Shown: positions 15,764-25,190 of the stretch, one piece after another
Layout: every line of letters begins with the position of its first letter
How positions within the stretch are numbered: position 1 is the stretch's first letter
Source: Coprobacter secundus
GTDB lineage: Bacteria > Bacteroidota > Bacteroidia > Bacteroidales > Coprobacteraceae
Length of the DNA stretch: 64,000 nt
NCBI GenBank assembly: GCA_000803105.1
Contig: JTDA01000002.1
Coordinates: 372,001 to 436,000, forward strand
Direction: 5' to 3'
Notes under the pieces: generated by a model
Seen by the model: only the letters and a program-made list of their open reading frames with translations
Databases searched by the model: none
Told to the model about the DNA's origin: nothing
Position numbers and translations under genes: made by a program

Positions 15764-16765
15764 TCATTGATTTTTAGGCACCCACAATTTCAAATCATCC
15801 CAATAAATTTGTAGGGTTTTACCTTTTGACTTCATAAAACTGACTAATTCTTTCGAAGTATATAACTTTATCGGATTATAAGCAGTAATACCATCCGGGT
15901 TAGTATCACTAGTATTATGTGTAAAATTATGAACATCACATATTACTTGTTTTTCTTCTCCGTCAGGTGTTATAGCTAAATAAAAACGTCCATTATCAGC
16001 ATTCCCTTCTTTTATATAATATTCAAGCGTAAACCACTTACAAATAGGAACTTTTACTGTTGGATTAGTAGCATTCCAAACTTCTTTAAATCCTGCATTC
16101 TCAGAACCTAAAGTAATGAACAAATGCTCAACAGTCCCAGCATCTTTTCCAATGCCCATAGACATACGAAATCCATGTTCCTCTCCGGCACTCCACCATT
16201 CATTATTCCAAAACTCGGCAATAGTCAGCCAACCCAAGGCTTTAGGATATTCCTTTACAGTATTGAAATCTTCCGGCAGATATACCCTCACAGATTGATA
16301 AAGCTCTTTAAACCCTCCTTTAATACCATGGAATTCTAATTGAACTCGGGCTTTTTCTTGATTCTCTGATGCTAACCAATAATCATTTAACCAGAAATGG
16401 AGGACTTTATTTTTAGGATTAGTAGGGTCATCAACAATTCTTGCATATCGTTTCGATGCATCCCCTCCTGTATAATTAAAATAAACAATACTCATTATGT
16501 CCCGCTTTAACGCATCCCAATCACTTTTCGGAAGGTTAGGATCGGAACCCACAATATCATCATCTACCCCTCGAGAAACAATTTTAGTATTACCCTCAAA
16601 TCCAGATTGAAAAATCAGTTCCATATCTGAGGGCAATGCCTCAACTTCTTTTTGATACTCAAAATCAGCTATTAATAAAGAAGATCTCTGAGCCATCAAA
16701 CTACAGCCTCCTAGAAACATAGAAAAAATCAAACACGTTCTATACCAATTATTCCTTTTTATCAT
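15764..16765 (-). CDS. Polysaccharide-lyase-like jelly-roll lipoprotein, copy 1
   Basis: A 333-residue protein with a lipobox (Cys21 in LGGCSL). From about residue 45 it resembles concanavalin-like beta-jelly-roll polysaccharide lyases (Pfam Polysacc_lyase type): LIFQSGFEGNT, KARVQLEFHG, RVYLPEDF, TIAEFWNNEWW, GFRMSMGIGKDAG, and a terminal YWDDLKLW strand. The Arg in RVQLE and conserved His/Tyr residues could be catalytic. It is about half identical by eye to the next gene upstream, so this is a tandem duplication, 10 bp apart. It probably cleaves a uronic-acid polymer to unsaturated oligosaccharides for the GH88, but a purely binding role is possible. Confidence 0.65.
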   Translation of the reverse strand: MIKRNNWYRTCLIFSMFLGGCSLMAQRSSLLIADFEYQKEVEALPSDMELIFQSGFEGNTKIVSRGVDDDIVGSDPNLPKSDWDALKRDIMSIVYFNYTGGDASKRYARIVDDPTNPKNKVLHFWLNDYWLASENQEKARVQLEFHGIKGGFKELYQSVRVYLPEDFNTVKEYPKALGWLTIAEFWNNEWWSAGEEHGFRMSMGIGKDAGTVEHLFITLGSENAGFKEVWNATNPTVKVPICKWFTLEYYIKEGNADNGRFYLAITPDGEEKQVICDVHNFTHNTSDTNPDGITAYNPIKLYTSKELVSFMKSKGKTLQIYWDDLKLWVPKNQ

Positions 16766-16775
16766 AAGGCTCTTT

Positions 16776-17789
16776 TTACTTTTTAGTATTATTTATTTTC
16801 CAAAGCTTAAAATCATCCCAGAAAATTTCTAAAGTTTTCCCTCTCAAATTGACATATTGCATCAGTTCTTTCGATGTATACATTTTCATTGGATTATATG
16901 CATTCAGACCATTAGGCGAAGGATCTGTTGTACAATGCGTAAAATCATGTATATCAAATACAACTTGCTCCGACTCCCCGTCCGGAGTTATTGTCATGTA
17001 AAAATGTCCAGTTTCTTTATTTCCTTCTTTATACAAATAATACATAGTAAACCATTTTCCAAACGGTATCTTTACTTTCTTATCAGTAGCTGTCCACACA
17101 CCTTTAAACCCATCATCTTCTGCTCCTAAAGTGAAATAATAATCATTACTCGGAGCTGCATCTCTACCAATTCCTAACGAAACCCGAAATCCATAATCTT
17201 CTACCCAAGCTGCATTATTCCAGAATTCAGAGATAGTAAACCATGTAATACTTTTTGAATAACCTTTTAATATCGAACGAAAATCTTCAGGAATATATAT
17301 TCTTACCGATTGAGCAAACTCCTTATACCCGTCTTTTATATCATAGAGTTCCAATTGTACCCGAGCTTTTTCCTGGCCGTCAGATGTCGCCCAATAATTG
17401 TTCATCCAATATTTTAAGACTTTATTATCGGGATTGATAGGATCCTGAACAATCTCAGCCCCTCTTATTGCCTTACTGCCTCCGGCATAATTAATATACA
17501 TAGTACGTATCTCATTATTATTCAAATCATTCCAATTGCTATGTTCTAAATTGGGGTCAAAACCTATGATATTATCATTCGTTGACTCTCCATATTGAAT
17601 TATACGAGTATTCCCTTCAAAACCAGATTGAAAAACCAAAACCGTATCGCTTGAAGATTCCGTATTATTTCCACCATTATTTTCCGTCCCTCCAGAAATA
17701 TGACCAGGTTCATCTCCCCCTGAAGAACATGATACTACTCCAAATCCAGCTATAACAATACTAAAAACTATATATAATATCTTACTCAT
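16776..17789 (-). CDS. Polysaccharide-lyase-like jelly-roll lipoprotein, copy 2
   Basis: A 337-residue paralogue of the downstream gene. It has a lipobox with Cys21 (VVSCSSGGDE) and a Gly/Asn/Ser-rich linker (22-48), typical of surface-exposed lipoproteins of Bacteroidota. It has the same jelly-roll blocks: VFQSGFEGNT, KARVQLELYD, RIYIPEDF, FTISEFWNNAAW, GFRVSLGIGRDA, and the closing IFWDDFKLW. The pair lies directly after the SusD-associated DUF1735 gene (38 bp). The acidic/Ser-rich start after the Cys suggests that copy 2 is the surface member and copy 1 may act at a different site or on a different chain length (inference). Confidence 0.65.
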   Translation of the reverse strand: MSKILYIVFSIVIAGFGVVSCSSGGDEPGHISGGTENNGGNNTESSSDTVLVFQSGFEGNTRIIQYGESTNDNIIGFDPNLEHSNWNDLNNNEIRTMYINYAGGSKAIRGAEIVQDPINPDNKVLKYWMNNYWATSDGQEKARVQLELYDIKDGYKEFAQSVRIYIPEDFRSILKGYSKSITWFTISEFWNNAAWVEDYGFRVSLGIGRDAAPSNDYYFTLGAEDDGFKGVWTATDKKVKIPFGKWFTMYYLYKEGNKETGHFYMTITPDGESEQVVFDIHDFTHCTTDPSPNGLNAYNPMKMYTSKELMQYVNLRGKTLEIFWDDFKLWKINNTKK

Positions 17790-17827
17790 GAGTTTTTACT
17801 CTCCTTTCTTACAAAGTACCATTATCT

Positions 17828-18742
17828 TCAATTAAAATAACTAAGATATTCTCTCGTTTGATTTATTCCATCAACCATTCTATTTCTAAAAATCAGTTCC
17901 TGAGAAACATGATAAACGGTTCCATTTTCAGTATATTTATAATTCAAAACAAAATCCCGAGTTTTCTTATTATATACATTCTCCCCATCAGCAACTACTT
18001 CAGGAAAACCTGATACAGTTCCAATAGTAACCGTATTATCTTTTTCATTTAAAGTCAAATCGAACTTTAATCCATTCATAAAAGAACTAACAGCCGGAGT
18101 TACACTCACGGTAAAAGGAGCCTTAGTTTCCAACCTGAATGTACTATTATCAGATTCATTTGGATAAGACTCAGTTATAGTTTCTTCTTCTACAATGGTA
18201 CCTGCCACTTCTTTTTTTACTGTGGAACGATAAAGATAATAACCATCAATTGTAGACATATATTTTACAAAAACCTGTATAAAACTTAGCTCCTCATTTA
18301 CCGATTCCAAAGATGTCCCGACAATCTTTACCGGAATAGCATATTCTCCAGTTAACGACTTTGCATCAGAAAGAAAATTTATGGAGTCTATCCGAACTGT
18401 AAAATAGCCTAAAAAATCTCCAGCGGGTATTGTCGCCTGAATAGTACCGGACAATTCTGACGAATTATAATGTGTATCAGGCAACAATGTTTTTCCTTCT
18501 GACAAAGCTGCATTTTTGTTGATAATCATATCGACCGTCTCATTCCTCGTATTTTCAATAACACCAGACATCGCAGCACCAATCCGGAACTGCATACCTT
18601 CACCTACGATTACAGATCGAGTATATTCAGTTTTTGAGGCAAAATAAGCCTTTGTCTCTAACTTCGGATTTAAATAATCATCATCATATTTGCATCCGAA
18701 AAAAACCGAGATCATGGCTATTGCTATAAAGATTTTTTTCAT
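17828..18742 (-). CDS. DUF1735-type surface lipoprotein (SusE/F-position glycan-binding protein)
   Basis: The ATG at 18742 is preferred because it starts a clean lipoprotein signal, MKKIFIAIAMISVFFGC with Cys17; the open frame extends ten codons further up to 18772. The ~304-residue protein follows the pattern of DUF1735 (N-terminal beta sandwich with TKAYFASKTEY, VGEGMQFRIGAAMSG and TIPAGDFLGYFTVRID) followed by a DUF4361-like C-terminal domain (TIDGYYLYRSTV ... RNRMVDGINQTREYLSYF). Such proteins sit after SusD in many PULs and are thought to bind glycan at the cell surface. It comes right after SusD pair 2. No catalytic motif is seen. Confidence 0.75.
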   Translation of the reverse strand: MKKIFIAIAMISVFFGCKYDDDYLNPKLETKAYFASKTEYTRSVIVGEGMQFRIGAAMSGVIENTRNETVDMIINKNAALSEGKTLLPDTHYNSSELSGTIQATIPAGDFLGYFTVRIDSINFLSDAKSLTGEYAIPVKIVGTSLESVNEELSFIQVFVKYMSTIDGYYLYRSTVKKEVAGTIVEEETITESYPNESDNSTFRLETKAPFTVSVTPAVSSFMNGLKFDLTLNEKDNTVTIGTVSGFPEVVADGENVYNKKTRDFVLNYKYTENGTVYHVSQELIFRNRMVDGINQTREYLSYFN

Positions 18743-18795
18743 ATTCCTGATTTTAAATTTATAAACTAACATCTTAAATCTTACTCACCTTTCTC

Positions 18796-20523
18796 TTACT
18801 CCCAACCGGCATTATTTACTAAATTATTCGTTTTTATCATTTCACTATACGGCATTGGCATATAGGGAGACTTATACTGTCTCAATTCCAACGGATTATC
18901 CGAATATATGCCATATACCGGTTCATTAATAGATTGCATATCAGATATACCCTCACTCCAACGTCTCAAATCCCAAAAGCGGTGTCCTTCAAAACAGAGA
19001 TCCAATCTACGTTCATTTTTAAGTAAATTCCAAAATGCATCAAACGACGTTACCAATGGTAAGTAGGTGTCTTTGCCTGCTCCTAAAGCTCTATTTCTTA
19101 TCATCTGTAAAGCCTCTCTCGCCGAATATTTATATGTCTTATCATCAGGATTACCTGTTGCCATAAGAACAGCTTCAGCAAAATTCAAATACAATTCAGG
19201 GCGTCCTAATAGTATAGTAACAAAACTTGTAGTAACTACTTTCCCCGCTTCTATACGCACATTTTTATCCAATAATTTTTGTAAATAATATCCCGAACGG
19301 GTTGCATTTACATCAGTACCATAACCATCTAATCCTCCAACTTCCGTATCTATAGAAATTCCGGCAAAAGATTCCCCTGAACGAAGAATGAACAAATCGA
19401 GACGCGGATCCCTATTCTTGAACGGATTATTCGGATCATATGGTTTTGTCTCGGACGATGCAGTACGGGGATAACCATCGCTCATTGGAAACGCATCTAC
19501 TAAATTCTGAGATGGATTTATGTATCCACCTCCTGAACCGGCCCTTGGGGGAAAATTTTCCTTTTCATAAGTGGTCACTTCCTTTTGGACCGGTCCTCTG
19601 AAGAATATATCCGGATTAGTATAGTCTCCATCATTCAATCTGCTTTTATTAATATAAGCTGCAAAAGACCGCAAATTATCAAAACCGATGGCATCTATAG
19701 CCTTCATACCTGCCTCTGCAGCTCTCCTCCACTTTTCAGTGTCATTATCAGTATTATAAGCCGGACTGGCTGCATAAAGATATGTTCTTGTTTTCAATGC
19801 TAAAGCCGCAATTCCCGAAGCATGTCCTGATTCGGTCACCAATCCATCCGCCAAAGTTCCATTTGTTTTCGAATAAATCAATGGAAGATATTTATAGGCA
19901 CTATCACAGTCAGCCGCGATACGTTTTGCACATTCTTCGTATGTATTACGAGGCTGATCTAAATTCATCTCCGTATTTAAATACTTAGTAGAAATAGGGA
20001 AACCATATGCTTTACCATCAGCAGCAATACCCCCGTATTTCTGTAATAAATCAAATTGGAACCATGCCCTCATAAAATAAGCTTCTCCTAATGTAAAATA
20101 AAAATATTGCATATTTACATCAGGATCCAAGTCAAATCTCACAGGCGTAGGGATTGTTTGCGTCGGGTCCAGAACCATTCTCTCTATATACCAGTTTATA
20201 TTATTTATAGCCTGATAATTATTTGTCCATGTATCTCCAAAGGGATTATTCATTGCCGTCAACCCTCCTCTAGCTCCTCGAGAAGATGCTGTGCTTTCAT
20301 TATTTGTAACCGCATTATCAGTCGCAGCCTCATAAGTAAAATCTATACGTTTCGGCAAAGACTCATAAGTCACATATAATACTCCCATAAAATCATTCTT
20401 CGCCCGTTCTATAACTTCTTCACTTTTATAGTTATCCATATTCGGTTCCAAAAAATCGGAACAACTATCAAACATAAAGGCTAAAAGAATGATAGATAAA
20501 TATTTGAATGTTCTCATAATCAA
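18796..20523 (-). CDS. SusD/RagB-family glycan-binding lipoprotein, pair 2
   Basis: A 575-residue SusD homologue. The lipobox is FDSCSDF (Cys19 counting from the second Met at 20517, which is also a plausible start). It has the alpha-helical TPR-like scaffold of RagB/SusD: LGEAYFMRAWFQFDLLQKYGG, RTYLYAASPAYN, the long C-terminal LNFAEAVLMATG, RLDLCFEGHRFWDLRRW and MPMPYSEM blocks. It lies 8 bp after its SusC partner, so the two are co-translated and should form a lid-and-barrel transporter. The DUF1735 lipoprotein follows. Confidence 0.93.
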   Translation of the reverse strand: MIMRTFKYLSIILLAFMFDSCSDFLEPNMDNYKSEEVIERAKNDFMGVLYVTYESLPKRIDFTYEAATDNAVTNNESTASSRGARGGLTAMNNPFGDTWTNNYQAINNINWYIERMVLDPTQTIPTPVRFDLDPDVNMQYFYFTLGEAYFMRAWFQFDLLQKYGGIAADGKAYGFPISTKYLNTEMNLDQPRNTYEECAKRIAADCDSAYKYLPLIYSKTNGTLADGLVTESGHASGIAALALKTRTYLYAASPAYNTDNDTEKWRRAAEAGMKAIDAIGFDNLRSFAAYINKSRLNDGDYTNPDIFFRGPVQKEVTTYEKENFPPRAGSGGGYINPSQNLVDAFPMSDGYPRTASSETKPYDPNNPFKNRDPRLDLFILRSGESFAGISIDTEVGGLDGYGTDVNATRSGYYLQKLLDKNVRIEAGKVVTTSFVTILLGRPELYLNFAEAVLMATGNPDDKTYKYSAREALQMIRNRALGAGKDTYLPLVTSFDAFWNLLKNERRLDLCFEGHRFWDLRRWSEGISDMQSINEPVYGIYSDNPLELRQYKSPYMPMPYSEMIKTNNLVNNAGWE

Positions 20524-20531
20524 GTTCTATT

Positions 20532-23291
20532 TTAGAATGTTACTGATACTCCCAATGCATAAGTGCTAAACAATGGGAATTGTGTTAATCCGGCATCAAA
20601 AGACTCTGGATCTAAACCTTTTATTTTCGAAAATGTCAATAAATCCGTTCCATAAAGAGTAAATTTCATTTCCTTCATTCGCATCTTATCAATGGCTTTC
20701 TTTGGCAAAGAATAAGATAAAGCAACATTTTGCAATTTCAAATAACGTCCATTAGCTATCCAATAATCCGAAGTCTGAAAATCATTCGTTCCTTCACCTG
20801 TTGTCAACAGAGGATGAGGATTACCATTCGGAAGTCCATCATTTAATACATTAGAATATTTACGAGTAGAATGTATCTGATAATATGTATTATTTAATAA
20901 GCAATCATGTTTTCCATATCCTAAGAACATAACATAAAGATTGAAACCTTTATATCCGAAATTAAAATCAAAACCATACATCAATCTCGGAGCCGAATTT
21001 CCAATTACTTCAGTATCATATTTATCTATAACCCCATCATGATTCAAATCTTGGTATTTAATATTTCCTGCTTTCAATGTCAAAGGATTCAAATCGGCCA
21101 ACATCGGTAAATTACTAGTCCCTGCTTGTATCTCATCAATTTCGGCTTGCGTATAATAGCCATTCGAACGATATCCCCAAATAGCATCTGTCGGTGTACC
21201 TACTGTTGTATAATTCGGGTCATTTAACTCATCTACTACAATTTTATTCGTTTTACTATAAGTCGCATGTGCACCTATTCTAAAACTAAAATCCTTAATC
21301 TTACGACCATATGCCAACTCGACTTCCATACCTTTCATACCACTCTCCTCAAAGTTGTCATAAGGTAAAAATAAAGTTCCACCAATGATGGAAGGGACTG
21401 TATTAACCTTTTTACTTAATAGTCCAGTTTGCTTATAATCAAAATAAGAAAATTTAGCATATATACTTTTCAAAAAATTCATCTCTAAACTGATATCGAT
21501 TTCCTGCTGTTTCGGCCAATTCAACGCATAATTTTCTACTTGTGTCAGCTGAGATGTTGCTCCGTAAGATGATGAATTAAAATAATAGCGTCCGCCCGAA
21601 CCCCAAGAGCGTCTCCACAGATTCGGAGAAATATTACCATCACCCATAATACCCCAAGAAGCATTTACTTTAAAAAAATCAACTGCATCTATATCTTTCA
21701 TAAAAGATTCGTTCGAAACCAACCATCCTGCACCAACTGCCGGATAAAACTTAAAACGATGATCCGGTGCATAACTTTGAGAACCCACATAATTAATAAC
21801 ACCTTCGACTGTGTATCTTTCTCTGAATGTATAATTGGCTCGTAACCCTAAATTTAATCGTTTATAATCATACTGATCTCCAGCCGTACTAGCTTTAGAA
21901 ATATAATAAACTAAATCAGCCTTAAATGCATGATTCTTATTAAAAACACGATCATATGAAACCGTGGTCATAAATGTCCATCGATTCAGATAATCATCTC
22001 CAGCAAAAGATTGCTCCGTTGCAGGCTGAGAAGTTTGTATTTCATTAAATGTCAATGGATTGCCATTTTCGTCAAATGAAGCAATACTGTAAATAGCTGG
22101 ACGATGAATTTTCGATAACTTTTGCATATGATATACATCGAAAGAATATACCGGTTTTACAGACAGGCCTTTTACAAAACGGTCTAATTTAAAAGTCAAA
22201 GCCATATCCCCCTGAACACGAATCTGTGATTCCCTATAATATCCAGTCAAAGCCTGTGCGGCATATGGATTATCTAACCAGCTCGAAGTACCCCCAACAC
22301 TATCTTTTCCGACGAAAATGGGATAAGCATTCGGATAACGAGATGATAATGTAGAAAAATTAAAACCTCCAGGGTTTACTCTATCTCCTATATAACCAGC
22401 AAAATTGGCATGTAATAAAATTGCCTTTGAGAATTGCGTATCTAAATTTCCTTGCAAATTAAATGCGTTCATTTTGGTCTTTTTATCCCCATACTTTTCA
22501 AGGCCACCTTCATTCTGATATGCACCATGCACATAATAACGAGTCTTTTCATTACCGCCATAATATTCGGCATTGACCCTCGTCACATTCATAAAATTAT
22601 TCAAAAACTCATCATAATAATCTACATCAGGATATTGGTAGGGCCTATTCCCATTTTTATAACCTTCTAAAGCTGCATCGTCATATCTCCCAGTCGTAAT
22701 TCCGTCATTACTAAGTGCCTCATTATATTTAGTCGCAAAATCATAAGCATTGAGATAACCCGGCAAACGAGTCGGACGTTTCATCCCCTGCTGTATATTC
22801 AAACGAAACTCCTTTCCTGTATTTTTACCTCGTTTTGTTGTTACCATTATAATACCGTTACACATCCGTCCTCCATAAAGAGCCTTAGATACTGGATCTT
22901 TTAAAACAGTAACCTCCTCAATCTGCTCGATATCGTATTGAGTCAAAGTTCTATCTACTCCATCAACTAAAACTATATATCCTCCCAAACTACCCCGAAC
23001 AGCTATATTAAAATCATCTATTCCCGGAGTCCCCTGATTTTGCCGAATAAAAACACCTGGTAGCTTGCCTGCCAAAGCTTCATTTATCATCAACGCCGGA
23101 TAAGTTTCCAAATCACTCCCCTTAATGGTACTCATGTTTCCGACAAAACGACCATACTCCTGTTGACCAAAAAGTACATTGACCTCTTTTTTAGCTTTAT
23201 CTACAGAATCGGCAGGAAGAGACAATTGTGCATTTACTGCAACTGATGAAAAGGCCATTGTAAAAAATAAATATTTTATATTGAACTTCAT
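20532..23291 (-). CDS. SusC-family TonB-dependent transporter, pair 2 (short form)
   Basis: A 919-residue outer-membrane transporter. After the signal peptide (1-21) it goes almost straight to the plug domain (PALMINEALAGKLPGVFIRQ, GGYIVLVDGVDRTL, IEEVTVLKDPVSKALYGGR, IMVTTKRGK) and then the 22-strand barrel, ending ALGVSVTF. It lacks the carboxypeptidase-regulatory-like N-terminal domain that its neighbour at 25191-28346 has, and no clear TonB-box stretch like DEVVVVAYG is seen. It would import oligosaccharides with its SusD. The presence of a second, divergent pair suggests uptake of different fragment sizes or decorations. Confidence 0.92.
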   Translation of the reverse strand: MKFNIKYLFFTMAFSSVAVNAQLSLPADSVDKAKKEVNVLFGQQEYGRFVGNMSTIKGSDLETYPALMINEALAGKLPGVFIRQNQGTPGIDDFNIAVRGSLGGYIVLVDGVDRTLTQYDIEQIEEVTVLKDPVSKALYGGRMCNGIIMVTTKRGKNTGKEFRLNIQQGMKRPTRLPGYLNAYDFATKYNEALSNDGITTGRYDDAALEGYKNGNRPYQYPDVDYYDEFLNNFMNVTRVNAEYYGGNEKTRYYVHGAYQNEGGLEKYGDKKTKMNAFNLQGNLDTQFSKAILLHANFAGYIGDRVNPGGFNFSTLSSRYPNAYPIFVGKDSVGGTSSWLDNPYAAQALTGYYRESQIRVQGDMALTFKLDRFVKGLSVKPVYSFDVYHMQKLSKIHRPAIYSIASFDENGNPLTFNEIQTSQPATEQSFAGDDYLNRWTFMTTVSYDRVFNKNHAFKADLVYYISKASTAGDQYDYKRLNLGLRANYTFRERYTVEGVINYVGSQSYAPDHRFKFYPAVGAGWLVSNESFMKDIDAVDFFKVNASWGIMGDGNISPNLWRRSWGSGGRYYFNSSSYGATSQLTQVENYALNWPKQQEIDISLEMNFLKSIYAKFSYFDYKQTGLLSKKVNTVPSIIGGTLFLPYDNFEESGMKGMEVELAYGRKIKDFSFRIGAHATYSKTNKIVVDELNDPNYTTVGTPTDAIWGYRSNGYYTQAEIDEIQAGTSNLPMLADLNPLTLKAGNIKYQDLNHDGVIDKYDTEVIGNSAPRLMYGFDFNFGYKGFNLYVMFLGYGKHDCLLNNTYYQIHSTRKYSNVLNDGLPNGNPHPLLTTGEGTNDFQTSDYWIANGRYLKLQNVALSYSLPKKAIDKMRMKEMKFTLYGTDLLTFSKIKGLDPESFDAGLTQFPLFSTYALGVSVTF

Positions 23292-23321
23292 ATAGAATCA
23301 AATTTAAAGTTGTGAAATCAA

Positions 23322-25169
23322 TTACCATCCAGGATTCTGCTCAAAATTAGGACCTAAAGACGTATCGGTTGTCTTGATTTTAAACAGATAATGATGCTGT
23401 AACCATTTTAAATTATATGTATATCCTAACGGAGTTACTGTATATGTATATTGGTCTGGACCTGTCTGTTCAATATACATGCCATATGTAGTCTGTACAT
23501 CAGCATCAAGCATTAAATTCCAACGACGCAAATCATAAAAACGCTTTTCTTCAAAAGCGGTCTCCACCCGATATTCATTTCTAATTTTCTTTTCAAATTC
23601 TTCAACAGATCCTGGGCGCAACCATTCTGAAGGGCTTGCATTATCATAAGAAGGCATTTGAGCCCGTGCACGAACCTTATTTATCGCATCTACAGCTGTC
23701 ATTGAAAATCCTTGAATCTGAGATGGAACTCCAGTCGGTCCCCAAGCCCGATTAGCTGACTCTGCATAATATAAATAGACATCAGCCAAACGGATATAGT
23801 TCCACATAACCATTGTCTTGCCTTTTTTGGCGTACGCATCAGAATACAATTTCCAATTATAATATCCTGTCATAGTATACCCTTCTTTGGCATTCCCATC
23901 TTGTAAAACCAATTCCTTTGCCACAGAACCATTATATGATTTATTCCAAATCTGAACAGTACGACCTTTTGCCGTCACTTGAGGAGTCGAGGCTCCATTA
24001 TACAATATAGTTTGATAAAAACGAGGGTCTCTTCCTGTATGATTTACACCGTCACCTGTATAAGGATGATGTTTATACTCATCTGTATTCGGATTTATAG
24101 GTTCTCCATTATTCCAAGTAAAGCATTGAGCTAAATTTTCAGTAACCGATTCCGCGCCATAAGCACTAGCACCAAACTCTGTCGAAGGAATGCCACAGTA
24201 ATGAGGAGCATTACTTCCGCCCGGTCCTGTAGTATTCTTAAATAATCTTCCAAAAATTATCTCCTTTAGAGTCTCTTCGTTACAATCAACAAATAATTTT
24301 TTGAAATTTTCTAAATCTATCAATTGATAATAGCCCGACTCCTCTGCCATTTTTATCGCCTCTCCTGCCGCAATAGCAGCATCTTCCCACAATTGCTGAT
24401 CATTATTTTTATTAGCAAACGGACTGGCCGCCCATAATAGAGCTTTTGCCTTATACGCCTTAGCAGCCATTCTAGAAGGTAGCCCCCATTCCGTTTCATC
24501 TATAATCAAAGGCAAGTAAGTAGAAGATGTCTCAAAATCTGCAGCTATCTTTTTCGCCGTTTCAATATAGGACTCCCTAGGGAGATCCATATTTTGTTCC
24601 GGATCTAATGGCTCTGTAATATAAGGCATCCCGCCCCACCCCTGCAACAACATAAAATAAAAATGTCCTCGTAGAAAATAAGCCATTCCTAAAATTTTAT
24701 TTCGTTGCTCTTCTGTAGCATTTTGTAATCTATCGATATTAGAGATAGACACATTTGCAACACGAATAGCTTTCCAAATAGTTTCAAAACGAATATCTGA
24801 ACCTTCACTCCAATATATACTACGGTCGCTCCAAAAGTCTCCATTTCGATACCGGTTAATCGCTACCCAAGAATATTTTGGATTATAGATACAATTATCT
24901 GTAATCCGTTCCCGAAGTCCATAACAAGATTTCCCGTGTGTTCCATAATAACTAGTACTAGCATATGCTCCTTCAATATCATTATCATCAAAATACCGAA
25001 ACGGGGTCATCAATTGATTGATAAACTCCTGACTTTTAGTATAATCTGTAAAGACCTCTTCATCATCATAAGCTACTGAATCTGGGGTCCTATCCAAAAA
25101 ATCAACACAAGAACTAAGCCCAACAGTAAGAATAAAGAAGGATATAGTACATTTTATTAATTTTCTCAT
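23322..25169 (-). CDS. SusD/RagB-family glycan-binding lipoprotein, pair 1
   Basis: The Met at 25169 (MRKLIKCTISFF) gives a normal lipoprotein signal with Cys21 in LSSCVDF; the open frame reaches 25178. The ~615-residue RagB/SusD protein has NKILGMAYFLRGHFYFMLLQG, AYKAKALLWAASPFAN, IRLADVYLYYAESANRA and FEEKRFYDLRRWNLM blocks. It follows its SusC by 21 bp and precedes the second SusC by 30 bp. Of the two SusDs in the locus this is the larger and the one paired with the full-length SusC. Confidence 0.93.
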   Translation of the reverse strand: MRKLIKCTISFFILTVGLSSCVDFLDRTPDSVAYDDEEVFTDYTKSQEFINQLMTPFRYFDDNDIEGAYASTSYYGTHGKSCYGLRERITDNCIYNPKYSWVAINRYRNGDFWSDRSIYWSEGSDIRFETIWKAIRVANVSISNIDRLQNATEEQRNKILGMAYFLRGHFYFMLLQGWGGMPYITEPLDPEQNMDLPRESYIETAKKIAADFETSSTYLPLIIDETEWGLPSRMAAKAYKAKALLWAASPFANKNNDQQLWEDAAIAAGEAIKMAEESGYYQLIDLENFKKLFVDCNEETLKEIIFGRLFKNTTGPGGSNAPHYCGIPSTEFGASAYGAESVTENLAQCFTWNNGEPINPNTDEYKHHPYTGDGVNHTGRDPRFYQTILYNGASTPQVTAKGRTVQIWNKSYNGSVAKELVLQDGNAKEGYTMTGYYNWKLYSDAYAKKGKTMVMWNYIRLADVYLYYAESANRAWGPTGVPSQIQGFSMTAVDAINKVRARAQMPSYDNASPSEWLRPGSVEEFEKKIRNEYRVETAFEEKRFYDLRRWNLMLDADVQTTYGMYIEQTGPDQYTYTVTPLGYTYNLKWLQHHYLFKIKTTDTSLGPNFEQNPGW

Positions 25170-25190
25170 TGGTTGCACAATTTTTAATGA

